A stretch of 46,405 nt of DNA, from NCBI GenBank assembly GCA_017524545.1, contig JAFXVN010000064.1:1-46405 (forward strand), given 5' to 3'. The DNA comes from Bacteroidaceae bacterium (GTDB lineage: Bacteria > Bacteroidota > Bacteroidia > Bacteroidales > Bacteroidaceae). Below the pieces are notes generated by a model. The model ran no database searches. It saw only the letters and a list, made by a program, of their open reading frames with translations, and was not told the origin of the DNA. Below, in pieces: positions 1 through 8,331 of the stretch; the stretch's first letter is position 1; each line of letters starts with the position of its first letter. The translations under genes were made by a program, and so were the position numbers.

Positions 1-97
<97 letters not shown>

Positions 98-107
98 TTT
101 TTAGCGA

Positions 108-138
108 AGCCTTCGAGAGAAATCTCGGAGGCTTTTTT
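108..138 (+). terminator. Intrinsic terminator of the rRNA operon
   Basis: An 11-bp stem (108-118 with 123-133, one G.U pair) closed by a GAAA tetraloop is followed by six T. The T tract overlaps the -33 box of the next promoter. Confidence 0.9.
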
Positions 139-166
139 GTTATATGGGAAAAAAGTCGTATCTTTG
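136..166 (+). promoter_or_regulatory. Bacteroidetes sigma-type promoter for the acyltransferase gene
   Basis: TTTG at 136-139, exactly 19 bp, then TATCTTTG at 159-166: a perfect match to the Bacteroidetes -33/-7 consensus. The start codon is 22 bp downstream. Confidence 0.8.
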
Positions 167-188
167 TGCGAGATAAACGCGGTATTAC

Positions 189-2192
189 ATGTTATTTTCA
201 AGGACAAACACTCAGGCACTAAAGGGTGTCGCTGCCGTCACAATAGTTGTGTTTCACATTCTGTTGGGATATGATATTTCTCCAGTATTTAACATGTGGG
301 GCGGACTTTTCGTGGCAGCGTTCTTGATTTTGAGTGGCTATGGGCTGGAGGAGTCGTTCAAGCAAAATGGTCTTGACGGTTACTGGCAAAAGAGGCTTGA
401 TAAGGTTATCCTGCCTGTTGTCTTCTTTGTTTGTGTCTATAGCTATGTGTTCTCTTTTTTCTCCACGGAAATGTCAATGCAGAGATGCCTTGATGAATTG
501 CTGTATGTCATACCAACTTTCTGGTTTGTTTTTTTCATTCTGAAATGCTATCTTGTTTATTGGATTGGAACGCGATTCTTAGGTGAACGTCAGCGTTTTT
601 TCTTTTTTGTCGTCTGTGCATTGGTCTGCTTGAATTTGCGTGCTCCATGCGGACATTTAGAGGCAGAGCAATCCTTTAGTTTCCTTGCTGGTGTATTATT
701 GTCCAAGCACAAGCATCGTGTTGAAAGTCTTTCGCAGAAACAACTGATGAAGGTAATGTTCCTTTTGCTCTTCGTCGGGGCGGCGTTTTTCTGCTTGAAA
801 ACTTTCACGCCATTGCATACCTTGAAAGGGGAAATCGCATACAATTATCTGCTATGTCCTTTTCGGCTTTCTATGGGATTGGCCTTTATCCCTTTGCTTA
901 CGTTCCTGCATGTAGGAAAAAGTGCCTTAATGCAGACTGCAGGCAAATACAGCCTGGAAATCTACATTGCGCATATCCCTTTCATAGGCATGATAGCGGA
1001 TGTGGAGAGCACAATGCTCTTCCTCGTCTATTCTGTTGCAGGTTTTGCCATCCTTCTTATCTATAGGACATTTGTGGAGAAAAAACTGAGTGTCGTAGAA
1101 GCATTGTTCATTGTTGTTAATGTGGTTTTTGTGGCAAAGTATTCGGCAAGAATCTCTGAATATGCTGCTTTGTATGCCACTCTTTTTGCCGCCATATTCT
1201 ATTACGCCTTGCTTCGTTGGGTTATACCTTATATATATAATTCAAAATTCAAAATTAGTAAATTCAAAATTCTTTCAGCCTTCTGTCTGCTTGTTTTCGG
1301 GGGAATGGTGACTGTGCAGTATGCCATCGATCCTTACGAGCTTCAGGTGGATAGATGGTCTGCTCTGCATTTCCCGATACAAAACCTTTTGTCTGGCATC
1401 TATCCTTACACAGCCAATACGCACTTGGGCGGCAATGCATCGCCATTCCCGGTATGGCAGGTACTTCACATCCCCTTCTATATTATGGGTAATGTCGGGT
1501 TGTCGTTCTTTGCGGCGGCGGCACTGTTCCTTTGGAGCTGTTGGAAGGCACAGGGAAGGGAACGTGCTCTTGTGGCCGGTCTGTTGCTGTGTTCCTCTGT
1601 TGCTGTTTGGTATGAGGTTACGGTGCGAAGCGACCTTATCACGAATATGCTGCTTTTGGCAGCAATCATCAATTTCGTCTTTCACCGTATGAGTCAGCAA
1701 TGGGTTGAAGACAATCGATGGTGGATTTCCTGTGCTGTCGGTCTGTTGGCGTGTACGAGAATTATTGTGCTTATTCCCATAACGATATTATTGCTGCCCT
1801 ATTTCATCAAGATGCCATGGCGCAGGCAGGTTGCTGTGGCATTGCTGACAGCTTTTGTCTTTGCCTTGACATTTGTCCCCTTCGCCCTTTGGGATTGGCA
1901 GGAGTTCTTTTACTTCCAGAACAATCCTTGGGCATTGCAAACGAGGCAGGGTAATGTCCTGGATTTCTGCCTTTTTGTCCCGCTTGCGATATTCTTGGCA
2001 ATGAATCACAAAGCGGTGCTGGCACAGTACTGCCGTAATTCAGCGCTGATGCTTTTTCTGTTCGTTTCTGTCACTTTCGTTCATAACATGTACCAGAGCG
2101 AGAACTGGAATCTCTTCTCTTCTGCGTACGATATCACCTATCTTTCCACGGCTCTTCCCTTCTGTCTGCTTGCCATAGGAGAGAGGAGGTGA
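189..2192 (+). CDS. Acyltransferase 3 family / GT-C-like fusion membrane protein
   Basis: The 667-residue polytopic membrane protein has two halves. Residues about 5-345 look like acyltransferase family 3 (LKGVAAVTIVVFH with His23, LSGYGL near 50, Arg69), a family that O-acylates surface sugars. Residues about 365-667 form a second hydrophobic block with an early acidic loop (AIDPYELQVDRW) and a conserved-looking Pro/Gly-rich stretch (SGIYPYTANTHLGGN), resembling GT-C (GT87-like) polyprenyl-sugar glycosyltransferases. The join carries a 7-bp-unit repeat read as YNSKFKISKFKI (residues 351-362). The polysaccharide genes downstream support a role in capsule or O-antigen decoration. The acyltransferase half is fairly certain; the GT-C assignment is inference from topology. 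Confidence 0.75.
   Translation: MLFSRTNTQALKGVAAVTIVVFHILLGYDISPVFNMWGGLFVAAFLILSGYGLEESFKQNGLDGYWQKRLDKVILPVVFFVCVYSYVFSFFSTEMSMQRCLDELLYVIPTFWFVFFILKCYLVYWIGTRFLGERQRFFFFVVCALVCLNLRAPCGHLEAEQSFSFLAGVLLSKHKHRVESLSQKQLMKVMFLLLFVGAAFFCLKTFTPLHTLKGEIAYNYLLCPFRLSMGLAFIPLLTFLHVGKSALMQTAGKYSLEIYIAHIPFIGMIADVESTMLFLVYSVAGFAILLIYRTFVEKKLSVVEALFIVVNVVFVAKYSARISEYAALYATLFAAIFYYALLRWVIPYIYNSKFKISKFKILSAFCLLVFGGMVTVQYAIDPYELQVDRWSALHFPIQNLLSGIYPYTANTHLGGNASPFPVWQVLHIPFYIMGNVGLSFFAAAALFLWSCWKAQGRERALVAGLLLCSSVAVWYEVTVRSDLITNMLLLAAIINFVFHRMSQQWVEDNRWWISCAVGLLACTRIIVLIPITILLLPYFIKMPWRRQVAVALLTAFVFALTFVPFALWDWQEFFYFQNNPWALQTRQGNVLDFCLFVPLAIFLAMNHKAVLAQYCRNSALMLFLFVSVTFVHNMYQSENWNLFSSAYDITYLSTALPFCLLAIGERR
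1239..1272 (+). repeat. 7-bp-unit repeat inside the acyltransferase gene
   Basis: Units of the TTCAAAA type repeat four times with one imperfect unit. It is translated in frame as YNSKFKISKFKI. The AddA-like gene (34344-34376) carries the same word in the same reading frame (IYNSKFKI). Confidence 0.8.
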
Positions 2193-2253
2193 CACTTAAC
2201 CTGCTATTTGTTTGCAAAGTTTAGCATTTTGAGGTGCTTGAACAATAAAAAGC

Positions 2254-2284
2254 TTGGTTAATTCGTTATATTATTGTACCTTTG
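2254..2284 (+). promoter_or_regulatory. Promoter for the GT2-Wzi genes
   Basis: TTGG at 2254-2257, 19 bp, TACCTTTG at 2277-2284, with the start codon 18 bp further on. Confidence 0.75.
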
Positions 2285-2302
2285 TACGATAATTGACATA
2301 CG

Positions 2303-3166
2303 ATGATAACAGCCTCGATAGTAACATATAATAACAACCTTTTGGATTTGGAGGGCATCCTTCGAAGCTTGCTCATTTCGCCTGTTCAGATTGTTTGGGT
2401 TGTGGACCACAGTGATGTGTTCACTCGTCTGGAAGGTGAGTTGCAGGAGTATAAGCGCAAGGATGAAGAGTTTTTGAGGCACGAGGGGAGAGGATTCAGG
2501 TTGGAATACATCAAACAGCCAAATAGAGGATACGGTGCCGGTCACAATGTGGCTTTGCGCAAGGCGATAGAGCTGGGCAGCCAGTATCATCTTGTCGTGA
2601 ACCCGGATGTGTGGTTTGGTGCAGATGTGATTCCTGCCTTGTGGAGGCTGATGGAAGATGACGAGTCCATAGCTCAAGTGATGCCGAAAGTGTTCTTCCT
2701 GAACGGGTCGGTGCAACGTCTCGCCAAGCTATGTCCAACGCCGATGGATCTCTTCTGCAGATTCTTTATGCCAGGCAAATTCATAGCCAAAAGGAACGAC
2801 AAATTCGAGTTGAAGCATTCCGGTTATGATAAGGTGATGGATGTGCCATACCTGTCCGGCTGTTTTATGTTTTTCAGGGTCAGTGCCTTGAAGAGTGAGG
2901 GTTTGTTTGATGAACGCTTCTTCATGTATATAGAAGACTTGGACATAACCCGCCGATTGCACGCAAAATATAAGACACTGTTCTACCCTTCGGTGAGCAT
3001 ATATCATCGTTTCAGCCGTTTGTCTTATCACAAATGGCGTATGTCGCTGGTACACATGATAAGCGTCGTGAAGTACTTTAACAAATGGGGCTGGATATAT
3101 GATAGTGGCAGAAGACGCTTTAACAAAAGACTTTTGAGGGAGTTGAAAGCGAAAGGCGAAGAGTGA
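2303..3166 (+). CDS. Glycosyltransferase family 2 (rhamnosyltransferase-like)
   Basis: The 287-residue cytoplasmic GT-A enzyme probably transfers a nucleotide-activated sugar onto a growing lipid-linked polysaccharide. It opens with the family start ASIVTYNN (4-11). PNRGYGAGHN (73-82) and the metal-binding NPDV (100-103, the DxD equivalent) follow. The acceptor-side motif is LSGCFMFFR (184-192) with FDERFFMYIEDLD (202-214). This pattern is typical of WbbL/RfbF-like rhamnosyltransferases, but sugar specificity cannot be read from the sequence. The stop is a few bases from the next start, so the two genes are probably cotranscribed from the 2254 promoter. Confidence 0.88.
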   Translation: MITASIVTYNNNLLDLEGILRSLLISPVQIVWVVDHSDVFTRLEGELQEYKRKDEEFLRHEGRGFRLEYIKQPNRGYGAGHNVALRKAIELGSQYHLVVNPDVWFGADVIPALWRLMEDDESIAQVMPKVFFLNGSVQRLAKLCPTPMDLFCRFFMPGKFIAKRNDKFELKHSGYDKVMDVPYLSGCFMFFRVSALKSEGLFDERFFMYIEDLDITRRLHAKYKTLFYPSVSIYHRFSRLSYHKWRMSLVHMISVVKYFNKWGWIYDSGRRRFNKRLLRELKAKGEE

Positions 3167-3168
3167 AG

Positions 3169-4674
3169 ATGAGGAGCGTTGTTGTTATATTTGTTTGCCT
3201 TTTGTTTTACCCTCTTGCCGTCTCGTCGCAGGAAAGTTTTTTAGGCGAGAACGTACAGTATGGCGCAAGCTTGCGCGGCACGGGTGGCGGCGGCGACAAT
3301 GCTCCGTTCTGGTTCTCCTGCAACAGGTACGGATTAGGGCCTGTTGAGAATAATTCTTTCCTGGCAAGGGCTTATATCAAGCGTGATGTGGAAACAGACT
3401 CGTTGAAGTTTTGGCGTGTCGGTTATTGTGCCGACATAGCGGCGGGATATGGCAACCAAAGCGAGTTTAACGTCCAGCAATTGTTTGTGGATGTGCAGTG
3501 GAAGAACCTGAGGCTGTCACTTGGGCAGAAGCAGAGACCTTCGGAGTTCAAGAATGAGGAGCTGTCCAGTGGCGGAATGACACTTGGCATCAATGCACGT
3601 CCCTTGCCTCAGGTGAGGTTAGAGATTCCTGACTTTCTGATTGTGCCTGGTACAAAGCAGCTTTTTGCCATCAAGGCACATATTGCATACGGCATGTACA
3701 CCGATAACAGGTGGCAGAGCAACTGGTGTGAAGGAACGAACAATCTATATACCAAGAACAGCCTGTTCCACTCGAAGTCATTGCTAATGAAGATTGGCAA
3801 CGAGAAGAAGTTCCCGCTGACGTTGAAGTGGGGCTTGGAGATGGCCTGCCAGTTTGGAGGCAAGGGGTATAATGTGGTTGGTTACAAGGGGGAAAAACTC
3901 CGTCAAGGTGTCAAGCTTGGCGGCAATTTCTTGAATTCCTTCTTTCCCGGTGGGGGTGATGTCAACGACGATTCCTTTACCAACGCCAACGGCAACCACC
4001 TTGGCTCATGGCATTTCCGCTTGGATTGGACGGCGAAGAACTGGAGTGTGGGCGCGTATATGGATCACTTTTATGAAGACCACAGCCAGATGTTTGTGCA
4101 GTACGGTTTCTGGAAGGACATGCTGCTGGGCGTTGAGATAAACCTTCCGAAGAACCGTTATCTGAGCAATTTGGTTTATGAACACCTCGGCACCATGAAC
4201 CAGAGCGGCCCTCTCTATCATGATGCGACAGAAGAGAATCCGCAGCAGATAAGTGCAAATGATGCCTACTATAACAACCATGTCTATGGCGCGTGGCAGC
4301 ATGGCGGCTTTGTCATGGGCAATCCACTCATTCTTTCGCCCATGTATAATGGGTATATGGGCATGGAGGGCATGATGCACAACTACTTTAACCGCGTCAA
4401 TGCGCATCATGTGGGCATCAAGGGCGAGCCGAGTGAGAGATTGTCATGGAGGGTGCTATATACATACGAGAAGAACCTTGGTTCATACGACCGTCCGGTG
4501 ATGGATCCTCTTGAAGGTCACTTCCTGCTTCTCGAAGCCACCTATAGGATGAAGCAAATCAGAGGACTGAGTTTCTCGCTCGCTTACGGCCATAATCATG
4601 GCAGCTTGTTGGGGAAGGCCAACGGTGCCATGCTGACGGTGGCGTGGGACGGATGGATACGCAAAACCGACTAA
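3169..4674 (+). CDS. Capsule assembly Wzi family outer-membrane protein
   Basis: The protein of about 501 residues has an N-terminal signal peptide (MRSVVVIFVCLLFYPLAVSS). The Wzi-like opening follows (YGASLRGTGGGGDNAPFW, then NRYGL). The rest is rich in alternating aromatic strands expected for an outer-membrane barrel (for example GMTLGINARPLPQVRLEIPD and a membrane-strand-like end). Wzi proteins help anchor or assemble surface polysaccharide. ATG at 3169 is chosen; a GTG at 3163 in the same frame would add two residues and overlap the GT2 stop. It belongs to the same run as the GT2 and WecA-type genes. Confidence 0.85.
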   Translation: MRSVVVIFVCLLFYPLAVSSQESFLGENVQYGASLRGTGGGGDNAPFWFSCNRYGLGPVENNSFLARAYIKRDVETDSLKFWRVGYCADIAAGYGNQSEFNVQQLFVDVQWKNLRLSLGQKQRPSEFKNEELSSGGMTLGINARPLPQVRLEIPDFLIVPGTKQLFAIKAHIAYGMYTDNRWQSNWCEGTNNLYTKNSLFHSKSLLMKIGNEKKFPLTLKWGLEMACQFGGKGYNVVGYKGEKLRQGVKLGGNFLNSFFPGGGDVNDDSFTNANGNHLGSWHFRLDWTAKNWSVGAYMDHFYEDHSQMFVQYGFWKDMLLGVEINLPKNRYLSNLVYEHLGTMNQSGPLYHDATEENPQQISANDAYYNNHVYGAWQHGGFVMGNPLILSPMYNGYMGMEGMMHNYFNRVNAHHVGIKGEPSERLSWRVLYTYEKNLGSYDRPVMDPLEGHFLLLEATYRMKQIRGLSFSLAYGHNHGSLLGKANGAMLTVAWDGWIRKTD

Positions 4675-4712
4675 ATTTCTGGACATATTTGGGAGAAAGA
4701 GAAAGACACAAC

Positions 4713-5141
4713 GTGAAAACGACACTTTACATATTGGTTCTTGTATCGATGCTGATTGCCGTGACAGGGTGCGACAAGAGGGATTGCAATGGCGACTTGG
4801 ACGGCATGTGGCAGCTGCTGGAGTGGAGAGACAAAGACGATGTGGTGAAGGCGACCAAGGAGGATATGATATTCTATTGCTTCCAGTTGCAGATGGCCAG
4901 CTTTCAAAGACAAAGCGGCGAGTTCTTCATCCGTACGTCTATGGAGGCAACCCCAGAGAAGATACGTATATACAATCCTATTGAATATATAGGGAATGGG
5001 CATGATAAGATTCAGCCGATGTCAATTCTTTCTGAGGTCGGAGTGCCGGAAGACGGCATCCTGTGGGTTCAGACCCTGACAGGCAGTACAATGGTGTTGA
5101 AGACCGACGGGCAGGACATCCTTACTTTCAGAAAGTATTGA
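4713..5141 (+). CDS. Small lipocalin-like lipoprotein
   Basis: The protein is about 142 residues from the GTG at 4713. This start gives a clean type II signal peptide (VKTTLYILVLVSMLIAVTGC). In-frame starts further upstream lie inside the Wzi gene and add a charged non-signal stretch. The mature part (DLDGMWQLLEW..., ending VLKTDGQDILTFRKY) resembles the small lipocalin-like lipoproteins of Bacteroidales, which open with GxWxL. Exact role is unknown; its place between wzi and a WecA-type gene suggests an accessory to envelope polysaccharide export. Confidence 0.65.
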   Translation: MKTTLYILVLVSMLIAVTGCDKRDCNGDLDGMWQLLEWRDKDDVVKATKEDMIFYCFQLQMASFQRQSGEFFIRTSMEATPEKIRIYNPIEYIGNGHDKIQPMSILSEVGVPEDGILWVQTLTGSTMVLKTDGQDILTFRKY

Positions 5142-5165
5142 AGAATTATTAAGAACAGTAAAATC

Positions 5166-6245
5166 ATGGACAGAGTGATAATTCTTCTCGCGGCATCATT
5201 CCTTTCGGCAGTGGTAGTGACCCTTGTCGGTTTGCCTCTTGTCATCAGGATGTGCCGTTATTTTGAGTATTTTGATGTGCCTGATAAGCGGAAGGTGCAC
5301 CATAAGCCCGTGCCGCGTCTGGGCGGATTGGTGTTCATGCCAGCAGCTGTCGTCGGACTTTTCGTGGCATCATGGACAAACCATATGATGTCAGGCGAGG
5401 AGTTCGTGTTTGGCGTGTCAACGATAGCCATGACGGCAGGCGGGCTGATTATTTATCTGATAGGTGTCATCGACGACCGGTTTGGAATGAAGGCAGTCCA
5501 TAAGTTTGTCATACAAACGATAGCCGCGCTTCTCCTGCCCCTTTGCAATCTGGTCATTACGGACCTCAACGGTCTTTTGGGTCTGCATGAAATCCCCTTC
5601 GTTGTGGGCTATGTGCTGACGGTAATCTCGATACTTACCATTGTGAACGCCATCAACCTAATTGACGGCATAGACGGCCTGTCTTCGGGGTTATGCATTT
5701 TGATACTTGTAGCTTATACAATACTGTTGAGGAGGAATCCTGCCATCGCTTCGCTGGATGCCGCCATAGTAGGTTCGCTGGTCGTCTTCTGGTGCTTCAA
5801 TGTGTTTGGAAAGGTTGGCGGGCTGAAGATATTCATGGGCGATGCAGGCAGTCTTTTCTTGGGCTATGTCTGTGCCTATATGGGTATAAAGAGCCTGATG
5901 CGTCCCATCGCGCCTGTGGATTGTGGCGAGGAGCAGATGCTTATCTCCATCACACTGCTGTTCATTCCTGTGATTGATGTCGTGCGTGTGGCCTTACAGC
6001 GTCGTTTTACCGGGCATGGCATCTTCGAGCCGGACAAAACACACATCCATCATATCCTGATGAATGCGGGTCTGTCGATGCATACCACTTTGGCCTGCAT
6101 ACTCTCGCTGTTCCTTTTGATTTGTGGTATTAACTATGCCCTGTGGCAGTGCAATTTTCTCATGCCGCTTATCGTGCTTACGGATATTGCCATCTATGCG
6201 CTCATCTGGGGAGTGCTGATGCTTACGGGCAAGTCGGACAATTAG
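5166..6245 (+). CDS. WecA/MraY-type undecaprenyl-phosphate sugar-1-phosphate transferase
   Basis: The 359-residue integral membrane enzyme of the GT4/WecA-TagO-Rfe group moves a HexNAc-1-phosphate from UDP to undecaprenyl phosphate, the first step of many surface glycans. Visible family motifs are DVPDKRKVHHKPVPRLGG (37-54), the Asp pair in GVIDD (100-104), NAINLIDGIDGL (161-172), FMGDAGS (223-229) and the cytoplasmic HIHH loop (293-296). About ten membrane spans are apparent. It is the last gene of the rightward block and meets the dehydratase gene tail to tail with a 1-bp gap. Substrate (GlcNAc or another HexNAc) is not determined. Confidence 0.92.
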   Translation: MDRVIILLAASFLSAVVVTLVGLPLVIRMCRYFEYFDVPDKRKVHHKPVPRLGGLVFMPAAVVGLFVASWTNHMMSGEEFVFGVSTIAMTAGGLIIYLIGVIDDRFGMKAVHKFVIQTIAALLLPLCNLVITDLNGLLGLHEIPFVVGYVLTVISILTIVNAINLIDGIDGLSSGLCILILVAYTILLRRNPAIASLDAAIVGSLVVFWCFNVFGKVGGLKIFMGDAGSLFLGYVCAYMGIKSLMRPIAPVDCGEEQMLISITLLFIPVIDVVRVALQRRFTGHGIFEPDKTHIHHILMNAGLSMHTTLACILSLFLLICGINYALWQCNFLMPLIVLTDIAIYALIWGVLMLTGKSDN

Positions 6246-6246
6246 G

Positions 6247-8181
6247 TCAGTCCAGAACTTCGTACTTCGACTGGCGGCTCTTGAACTCGGGCACGATTTC
6301 CTTCATAATCTTCACAATCGCCATGTCATCATAGGTGTAGCTGGCTTCGAGCAGACGCTCTTCGTTGTGCTTGGCCTGCTCGTAGTCATACTCGCGCACC
6401 TTGGCAACCATTATCTTGGGATGTACGGTAGGCAGGGTGTGTTCGGCATCGTTGAGCACTTCTTCGTAGAGCTTTTCTCCATCGCGCAGTCCGGTGAACT
6501 GGATTTCGCAACCCAGTGCGCCGCTCAGTGTAATCATGCGTTGGGCCAGGTTGGCAATACGCACAGGCTTGCCCATGTCGAAGACAAAAATTTCGCCGCC
6601 CTTGCCCATTGTGCCGGCTTCCAGCACCAGCTTACAAGCTTCGGGGATGAGCATGAAGTAGCGGATGATGTCAGGGTGTGTGACCGTCACCGGCCCGCCT
6701 TTGGCAATCTGCTCCTTGAAGATGGGTATCACGCTGCCGTTGCTGCCCAGCACGTTGCCGAAGCGTGTTGTGACGAATTGTGTGCAGGGCTTTTTCCCAT
6801 CTGCCTGTGGGAAGGCTTCAGGTGTGGTCTCAATCGCCTTGTTGAGCGACTGGCAGTATATCTCGCAGATGCGCTTGGAGCAGCCCATCACGTTTGTCGG
6901 GTTGACGGCTTTGTCGGTCGAAATCATCACGAACTTCTTTGTGCCGTACTTGACGGCAAGGTCTGCGATGATGCGTGTGCCATAGACATTGTTTTGGACG
7001 GCCATAGCGGGGTTGTCCTCCATCATCGGCACATGCTTGTAGGCGGCGGCGTGGAAGACATAGTCAGGACGGAACTGGCGGAAGATTTCTTCCATGAATG
7101 TCTTGTTGGTGATGCTTGCCACGATTGTATGGCACGAGATATTGGGGTACTTTTCCGCCATCATGCGCCGGATGTCGTGCATCGGTGTCTCTGCCTGGTC
7201 GATGAGAATCATTTCCTTTGGCTCGAAGCGTGCCACCTGTTTCACCATCTCGCTGCCGATGCTGCCTGCCGCGCCGGTGATGAGCACACGGTTTGCGTTC
7301 AGCTGTCTGCCGATGGCCTGCATATCGACTTCTATCTTGTCGCGGGGCAAGAGGTCTTCGATGTCCACCTCGTGCAACTGGCTGTAGCGCAGTTCGCTCT
7401 TTCCGTCCCATTCCTCTGCCGTGAAAGGCATCATCATGATTTTGATTTTGGCGGCGATGAGGTTGTTGATGAGTGTCTCCTGTTCGCGGAAGTGCACTGC
7501 CTGCAGAGGGCTTACCATCAGGATGGTCACGTTCTGCTTTTGCATGATTCCTATCAGGTCGTCGTCATCTGTCCAGACAGGTACGCCCATCAGCCATTTC
7601 CCTCTCATTTCGGGATCCGAGCTTATGAAACCCTTGATGATGTGGCGGTTTGGCGTTTCGGTGCGGATGCTCTTTGCCAGGCTGATGCCGCCGTTCTGCA
7701 CACCATAGATGAAGATGCGCTTCGTTTTCCCGTCGCTGCGCAGCATGTCGTACATCGTCTTGACGGCTATGCGGACGGCGCACATGAACATAATGGCGAA
7801 TAGGAGCAGGAGCACAAGCAGGTTGGGGAACTGCAGGATGAGGTTCTCTTTCTCCGGAATAAGCAGATAGGCGACGTATGCCAATACGGAGCCGAGTATC
7901 ATGGCAAGGGCGATTCGGCTAAGGTCAACGAAGCTGCTGTATCGGAAGATGCCGCTGTAGGTATGGAAGATGCGGAACGAGATAGTGTAGGGAATAAGCA
8001 GAATGCCGATATCTTGCAGAAGAGTCCAGAAGTGACTCGTCAGGTTACTTCCTCCCTGCATGAGGTAGTATCCAAGATAGCCGCTAAATACAATGATGAC
8101 ATAGTCAATGAGCAGGATGCACCAATAAGGTAATGTATTGCGATTGAAATACCAATTCAATAGTCGTGACATTATATTCAT
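6247..8181 (-). CDS. CapD/FlaA1/PglF-type UDP-HexNAc 4,6-dehydratase, membrane anchored
   Basis: The 644-residue protein has four N-terminal membrane spans (about 18-140), a linking nucleotide-binding-like domain (150-280) and a C-terminal extended SDR domain. The SDR part shows GAAGSIGS (303-310) for NAD(P), HAAAYKHVPMME (377-388), STDKAVNP (421-428) and an M-x3-K motif (432-436) in place of Y-x3-K. That replacement is typical of the UDP-GlcNAc 4,6-dehydratase branch. It would make the 4-keto-6-deoxy precursor of bacillosamine- or FucNAc-like sugars, fitting the adjacent transferase. ATG 8172 is an alternative start. A clear promoter lies 37 bp upstream. Confidence 0.9.
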   Translation of the reverse strand: MNIMSRLLNWYFNRNTLPYWCILLIDYVIIVFSGYLGYYLMQGGSNLTSHFWTLLQDIGILLIPYTISFRIFHTYSGIFRYSSFVDLSRIALAMILGSVLAYVAYLLIPEKENLILQFPNLLVLLLLFAIMFMCAVRIAVKTMYDMLRSDGKTKRIFIYGVQNGGISLAKSIRTETPNRHIIKGFISSDPEMRGKWLMGVPVWTDDDDLIGIMQKQNVTILMVSPLQAVHFREQETLINNLIAAKIKIMMMPFTAEEWDGKSELRYSQLHEVDIEDLLPRDKIEVDMQAIGRQLNANRVLITGAAGSIGSEMVKQVARFEPKEMILIDQAETPMHDIRRMMAEKYPNISCHTIVASITNKTFMEEIFRQFRPDYVFHAAAYKHVPMMEDNPAMAVQNNVYGTRIIADLAVKYGTKKFVMISTDKAVNPTNVMGCSKRICEIYCQSLNKAIETTPEAFPQADGKKPCTQFVTTRFGNVLGSNGSVIPIFKEQIAKGGPVTVTHPDIIRYFMLIPEACKLVLEAGTMGKGGEIFVFDMGKPVRIANLAQRMITLSGALGCEIQFTGLRDGEKLYEEVLNDAEHTLPTVHPKIMVAKVREYDYEQAKHNEERLLEASYTYDDMAIVKIMKEIVPEFKSRQSKYEVLD

Positions 8182-8217
8182 ATAAATACTATGGGGGCGT
8201 AATTACCAATTCCATGG

Positions 8218-8248
8218 CAAAGTTAACATTTTTTTATCACACAGCCAA
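8218..8248 (-). promoter_or_regulatory. Promoter of the dehydratase gene
   Basis: Read on the minus strand: TTGG (8245-8248), 19 bp, TAACTTTG (8218-8225). Confidence 0.75.
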
Positions 8249-8331
8249 AAGACACGGCACAAAAAGAAGCGAATACCTTGTTTTGTAATGTGTGCTTTGC
8301 AAATGGGGGGGGGTAGATATTAAAAAGCGTT

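Noticed and set aside
8305-8313. Run of nine G as a possible phase-variation tract
   Set aside because: It lies after the PAP2 stop codon and outside the dehydratase promoter, so a length change would not obviously alter either gene.
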